DNA of 64,000 bases from Bacteroidales bacterium (lineage in GTDB: Bacteria > Bacteroidota > Bacteroidia > Bacteroidales > F082): assembly GCA_017539045.1 (NCBI GenBank), contig JAFYHS010000012.1, positions 45,124 through 109,123 on the forward strand, written 5' to 3'. Below, piece by piece: positions 60,557-64,000 of the stretch. The notes under the pieces were generated by a model, which saw only the letters and a list, made by a program, of their open reading frames with translations, searched no databases and was not told the origin of the DNA. Each line of letters opens with the position of its first letter. Within the stretch, counting starts at the first letter, position 1. Both the position numbers and the translations under genes were made by a program.

Positions 60557-61990
60557 TTATTCAACAACGATTTTATGTGTTATTCCGTTTAAAACGATGA
60601 GATACAAACCACGTGGCAGTTCAACCGTTTCCTTGCCATCAATTTGCTTGGTGAAGACGACTTGACCAAGTGTGTTTGTGATGGTTACTTTTCCTTTGCC
60701 TTCCACCAAGAATGGGCCTTGTGTAGGATTCGGCCAAACTTCGAAAGCGGTGTTTTCCAACTCTTCAATGGCATCATCGGTGGAAAAAGGAATATAGTTG
60801 ACCAACCCCAAGCTTGGGTCGTCGTATTGATGTGTGATGTGTTCTTCTATCTCTTGCTCGTCTACAGTACCCCAGTAGTTGCCGATAGCCATGATGTCGT
60901 TGGGGGTATTGTTGTAGATGTCGTAATATTGGTAGTTCGCCCCATAATTGATGACGTGGCCGTTGTCGTATATCAAGTTGTTACCCCAATCGTCTTCGGT
61001 TCCAAGGTCGACATCGGCGGCATTGATAACAGTAACACCCCAATGATTTTTGGTGATGATATTATTGCGGATATATGCCTTGTTATTCTCGTCCATGCCG
61101 TAGATGCTGATACCGCTTCCTCCGTTCATGGGATTGGTTCCGAGTTTGTTTTGGTCAAACGTGTTTCCAATGATGGTTGAACTAAGGTGATAGCCTTGTT
61201 GGTTGTAGCCATAACGGTTGTTGTTGATGTTATTGTTTTTCAACAGGATTTTGGTGTCGCCTGTCCCCATAAGGTCGGAAATGCTGATGCCGCCTGCCAT
61301 TTCGTCTCCTGCGTGGATAGTGCAGTTCACGATGCGGATGCTGTCTTGTGAACCTGGTCCAAGGTTGATATGCGGGTTGTTACTCATACTCACATTCCAA
61401 AAGAATATGCAGTCGGTAATTTGCGGCGAGGTTTGCCCATTGGCAGGCGAACTGATGGCCGAACCATTGTTATTGTCAAATTCGCAACTCGTGAACACGG
61501 GGTCGCAGTTCATGCAATTGACAGCGGCACTTTGTTGTTCACAACGGAAATTCTGGAAATGGCAGTCTGTAAAAACAGCTTCGCTTTCAATAATTTGGAT
61601 GCCGTCCAATTCTGTAATATTGCATCTTCTGAACACGCACGGGCCTGTGGCATCCTCCAAACGAATACGACCGCCTACACCTGAATTGCCAGAAAAAGCC
61701 AACCAATAATAGGTATCTGTGTTAATGGCTTCAATCGAGCCTTTGATTGTCAGGGTGACGTTGTTGTTAAAGTACAAGGAATGGTTGACATCAAGTATGT
61801 CGTTGGCTGAAATGGTGATGTCGTTTTCGATTCTATACTGCTGGTTGCCATCAATCCACATGACGCAGCCGTTGCTCACTTCCACAAGGTCTTCTATGGT
61901 GTAAGTTGTTCCATTTCCGGGACTCACCCATTGAGCGTTCAGCATCGACCAAAGGCCAACGAATGCAAATAAAAGGAGAAATTTTTTCAT
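60557..61990 (-). CDS. Parallel beta-helix secreted protein with T9SS type A sorting domain
   Basis: A 477-aa protein from the ATG at 61990 (MKKFLLLFAFVGLWSMLNAQ signal). The body is a right-handed parallel beta-helix of pectate-lyase/NosD type (repeats such as ITDCIFFWNVSMSNN, IRIVNCTIHAGDEM, KILLKNNNINNNRYGYN). The C-terminus is a sorting domain: VWPNPTQGPFLVEGKG, ITNTLGQVVFTKQI, LPRGLYLIVLNG. No catalytic residues can be assigned. No -7 box is visible upstream; the palindromic element 62009-62112 sits between it and pgk, so its transcription may depend on read-through. Confidence 0.85.
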   Translation of the reverse strand: MKKFLLLFAFVGLWSMLNAQWVSPGNGTTYTIEDLVEVSNGCVMWIDGNQQYRIENDITISANDILDVNHSLYFNNNVTLTIKGSIEAINTDTYYWLAFSGNSGVGGRIRLEDATGPCVFRRCNITELDGIQIIESEAVFTDCHFQNFRCEQQSAAVNCMNCDPVFTSCEFDNNNGSAISSPANGQTSPQITDCIFFWNVSMSNNPHINLGPGSQDSIRIVNCTIHAGDEMAGGISISDLMGTGDTKILLKNNNINNNRYGYNQQGYHLSSTIIGNTFDQNKLGTNPMNGGSGISIYGMDENNKAYIRNNIITKNHWGVTVINAADVDLGTEDDWGNNLIYDNGHVINYGANYQYYDIYNNTPNDIMAIGNYWGTVDEQEIEEHITHQYDDPSLGLVNYIPFSTDDAIEELENTAFEVWPNPTQGPFLVEGKGKVTITNTLGQVVFTKQIDGKETVELPRGLYLIVLNGITHKIVVE

Positions 61991-62008
61991 ATAAATACTA
62001 TTTAGTCT

Positions 62009-62112
62009 GTAAAAAGCCATGTCATTCTGAGGATTTTGAAGGCATAGATACGCTCACCCAAAGGTTCGGTATGACATGCCTTCAAAATCCGTGGGAATCT
62101 ATGGCTTTTTAC
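62009..62112. repeat. Palindromic GTCATTC..GAATCT element between pgk and the beta-helix gene
   Basis: Outer arms GTAAAAAGCCAT (62009-62020) and ATGGCTTTTTAC (62101-62112) are perfect inverses; inner arms GGATTTTGAAGGCAT (62031-62045) and ATGCCTTCAAAATCC (62076-62090) are perfect inverses. Core ends are GTCATTC (62021) and GGAATCT (62100). The right outer arm contains the pgk stop codon. It may act as the pgk terminator. Confidence 0.75.
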
Positions 62113-63362
62113 TTCTTAATCGCTGCAATGCCAGGCAGTTCCTTGCCTTCAATGGCTTCGAGCAGGGCGCCGCCGCCAGTGCTGACGTAGCTCACGCGGT
62201 CGGCCAAGCCGAACTTGTTGATGCAAGCCACGCTGTCGCCGCCACCGATAAGACTAAAGGCACCGTTTTGTTCCGTGGCTTCCACGATGGCTTCGGCCAA
62301 GGCCTTGGAGCCTTCGGCAAACTTGTCGAACTCAAACACACCGCAGGGACCATTCCAAAGCACGGTCTTCGACTTCTTGATGATATCAGCGTAGAACTTA
62401 CGGCTCTCGGGACCGCAGTCCATGCCTTCCCAACCATCGGGCACATTCATCGGGTCGACGACCATGGTGTTGGCGTCGTTCGAGAACTTGTCGCCCACCA
62501 CCACGTCAAACGACAGATAAAGGTTGACGCCTTTCTGCTTGGCTTTTTCGATGATGTCCAAGGCTAGGTCGAGCTTGTCCTCTTCGCAGATGGAGTTGCC
62601 GATCTTGCCACCCAGCGCCTTCTTGAAGGTGTAGGTCATGCCGCCGCAGAGGATAAGGTTGTCGACCTTGGTGAGCAGGTTCTCGATGATCTCGATCTTC
62701 GTGGATACCTTCGAGCCACCCATGATGGCGGTGAAGGGGCGTTGGATGTCGTTCATCACCTTGTTGACGGCGGCCACTTCCTTGCCCATCAGGTAACCGA
62801 ACATCTTGTGGTCGGCATCGAAGTAGTCGGCAATCAAAGCGGTGGAAGCATGGGCGCGGTGGGCGGTGCCGAAGGCGTCGTTGATGTAGTATTCGCCATA
62901 GCTGGCAAGCGTCTTGGTGAACTCCTTCTGCGAGGCCTTGATGGCCTTCTTGGCTTCGTCGTAGCCTTCTTCACCCTTCTCGATGCCACGCGGCTTGCCT
63001 TCTTCCTCAGCATAGAAACGGAGGTTTTCGAGCACGAGCACCTCACCGGGCTTCAGGGCAGCCACTTGTTCGGCGGCTTTCATGCAGTCGTCGGCAAATT
63101 GCACAGGACGGCCCAGTAGCTCTTCCAAATGCTTGATAATCGGCTTGATGGAGAACTTCGGGTCGGGGTTTTTCTTCGGACGGCCGAGGTGCGACATCAG
63201 CACGACCATGCCTTTGTCGTTCAAGACCTTATTAATGGTCGGCAGGGCGGCGCGCATACGGGTGTCGTCGGTGATGTTGAAGTTGTCGTCCAACGGGACA
63301 TTGAAATCGACGCGGATAACCACGCGTTTGTTTTCGAAATTGATTTGATCGATGTTTACCAT
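62109..63362 (-). CDS. pgk: Phosphoglycerate kinase
   Basis: A 417-aa two-domain glycolytic kinase of usual length, converting 1,3-bisphosphoglycerate and ADP to 3-phosphoglycerate and ATP. N-terminal [11 protein letters not shown], the substrate-binding MSHLGRPK, the hinge and nucleotide region [33 protein letters not shown], and the C-terminal [14 protein letters not shown] and [20 protein letters not shown] are all present. Codons are biased to C-ending forms, as expected for high expression. It starts 23 bp after the diacylglycerol kinase stop without a visible promoter, so the two are probably co-transcribed. Confidence 0.97.
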   Translation of the reverse strand: MVNIDQINFENKRVVIRVDFNVPLDDNFNITDDTRMRAALPTINKVLNDKGMVVLMSHLGRPKKNPDPKFSIKPIIKHLEELLGRPVQFADDCMKAAEQVAALKPGEVLVLENLRFYAEEEGKPRGIEKGEEGYDEAKKAIKASQKEFTKTLASYGEYYINDAFGTAHRAHASTALIADYFDADHKMFGYLMGKEVAAVNKVMNDIQRPFTAIMGGSKVSTKIEIIENLLTKVDNLILCGGMTYTFKKALGGKIGNSICEEDKLDLALDIIEKAKQKGVNLYLSFDVVVGDKFSNDANTMVVDPMNVPDGWEGMDCGPESRKFYADIIKKSKTVLWNGPCGVFEFDKFAEGSKALAEAIVEATEQNGAFSLIGGGDSVACINKFGLADRVSYVSTGGGALLEAIEGKELPGIAAIKK

Positions 63363-63385
63363 GGTATTATGTTTTTATGAGATGA

Positions 63386-64000
63386 TTATTTCTTTGCTTT
63401 TTTCTTGAAACGGCTTTTCTTTTTCTTCTTTTGGCCGGGCTCTTTGGGGATGACCATGTTGATGGCCTTGGGCAGGATCTCGAAGTCGAAAGGTGAATTG
63501 TTGAGGTTCTCACCTTCCGTTTCCACCATCAGTGAGTGGGGTGGGATGGAGACGATGTGGATCTTCTTGCCACGGAAGGTCTGCACCTCCTTGATTTTGT
63601 GGATGAAAGTGCCATCATAGATGTTCTTCACGTTGGCGGCAAACTTGAATATGGACACCTTTCGTATAACGGTGACATCAAGAAAGCCATCGTCAGGGAC
63701 GGCGTTGGGCATCATCATCATGCCACCACCATTATAACGGCAGTTGCCTACGGAGAGGCTTAGGATGTTATCGTCGAAGACCAGCTCGTCGTCAACAGAG
63801 AGTTGGACATGGGTGATCTTGTATTTGAACAGGCATTTTACAACGCTGATGAGATAACGAACAGTGCCACCCTTACCTTGTTGCTTCATCAGGTTGGTGG
63901 AGCTGCACACCATCTCATCCAAACCCGTTCCTGCGGCGTTGAGGAAGAAACGTATCTTCGGGTCGCCATCGTTGTAGTAGGTCAGTTTGCCGATGTCGTG
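63386..64000 (-). CDS. Diacylglycerol/lipid kinase family protein (5' end beyond the window)
   Basis: The minus-strand frame is open from the window edge (64000) to a stop at 63386-63388 (204 codons visible). The visible C-terminal part matches DagK/YegS-type lipid kinases: FFLNAAGTGLDEMVC, ILSLSVGNCRYNGGGMMMMP, AVPDDGFLDVTVI and a final beta-strand domain (VETEGENLNNSPFDFEIL). The N-terminal ATP-binding domain is not in the window. The C-terminal tail is strongly basic (QKKKKKSRFKKKAKK). Likely phosphorylates a membrane lipid or lipid carrier. Confidence 0.85.
   Translation of the reverse strand, partial: HDIGKLTYYNDGDPKIRFFLNAAGTGLDEMVCSSTNLMKQQGKGGTVRYLISVVKCLFKYKITHVQLSVDDELVFDDNILSLSVGNCRYNGGGMMMMPNAVPDDGFLDVTVIRKVSIFKFAANVKNIYDGTFIHKIKEVQTFRGKKIHIVSIPPHSLMVETEGENLNNSPFDFEILPKAINMVIPKEPGQKKKKKSRFKKKAKK

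Overview
The window comes from a Bacteroidales chromosome (phylum Bacteroidota); genus is not determinable from the sequence alone. Grounds: many genes are preceded by the phylum's sigma-ABfr -7 box (TAnnTTTGC), four proteins end in type IX secretion (T9SS) type A sorting domains, and there are phylum-typical families (DUF4175, DUF4292, DUF3244, HYC_CC_PP, an EF-G2-like factor, TPR-membrane-HTH regulators). GC content is moderate, with clearly AT-richer islands (about 35.6-36.9, 38.1-39.3, 47.7-49.0 and 50.2-57.2 kb).

Layout. 0-6 kb: a truncated HYC_CC_PP gene, a nitroreductase, a T9SS cargo protein, and a minus-strand LRR lipoprotein-BlaI-M56/TonB sensor operon. 6.2-16.1 kb: tRNA-Thr, DUF4175-ybeY-mnmG-methyltransferase, and an NtrY-like histidine kinase; two parS-like 16-mers flank mnmG. 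16.1-31.4 kb: an envelope and housekeeping block (lipoprotein, flippase, dut, TPR protein, DUF4292, EnvC, small lipoprotein, SprT-like, CapD-type dehydratase, a giant FAD/Fe-S oxidase, DUF3298 lipoprotein, GT2, acyltransferase-like). 31.4-35 kb: tRNA-Asn, a PfkB kinase and a GTPase-impaired EF-G2-like factor. 35-40.2 kb: a module bounded by two copies of one terminator block, with a TPR/HTH regulator, a frameshifted DUF3244 gene, an S74-like tail-fibre protein, a GH16-like enzyme and a T9SS protein. 40.3-42.3 kb: an unknown 166-aa gene, then a structured RNA closed by a perfect 13-bp stem directly upstream of a YSDD reverse transcriptase. 42.3-44.7 kb: lutB-like and rpiB, then a 591-bp AT-rich non-coding region with repeated DnaA-box-like 9-mers. 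44.7-59.4 kb: a MORN-type protein, an S66 peptidase, a second TPR/HTH regulator-DUF3244 pair, then an RHS polymorphic-toxin locus. 59.4-64 kb (minus): an orphan Card1/Can2-like CARF nuclease, a parallel beta-helix T9SS protein, pgk, and a truncated diacylglycerol kinase.

Most notable: (1) the RT with its upstream retron-like or DRT-like RNA; (2) the RHS protein with a JAB-like C-terminal metalloprotease motif and an overlapping secreted candidate immunity gene; (3) paired regulator-DUF3244 modules with matching promoters; (4) a Card1-like nuclease without CRISPR neighbours; (5) short palindromic elements with conserved cores whose outer arms are inverted copies of the flanking gene sequence, some sitting in frame inside coding regions; (6) parS-like sites plus an oriC-like region, suggesting the window may lie near the replication origin.
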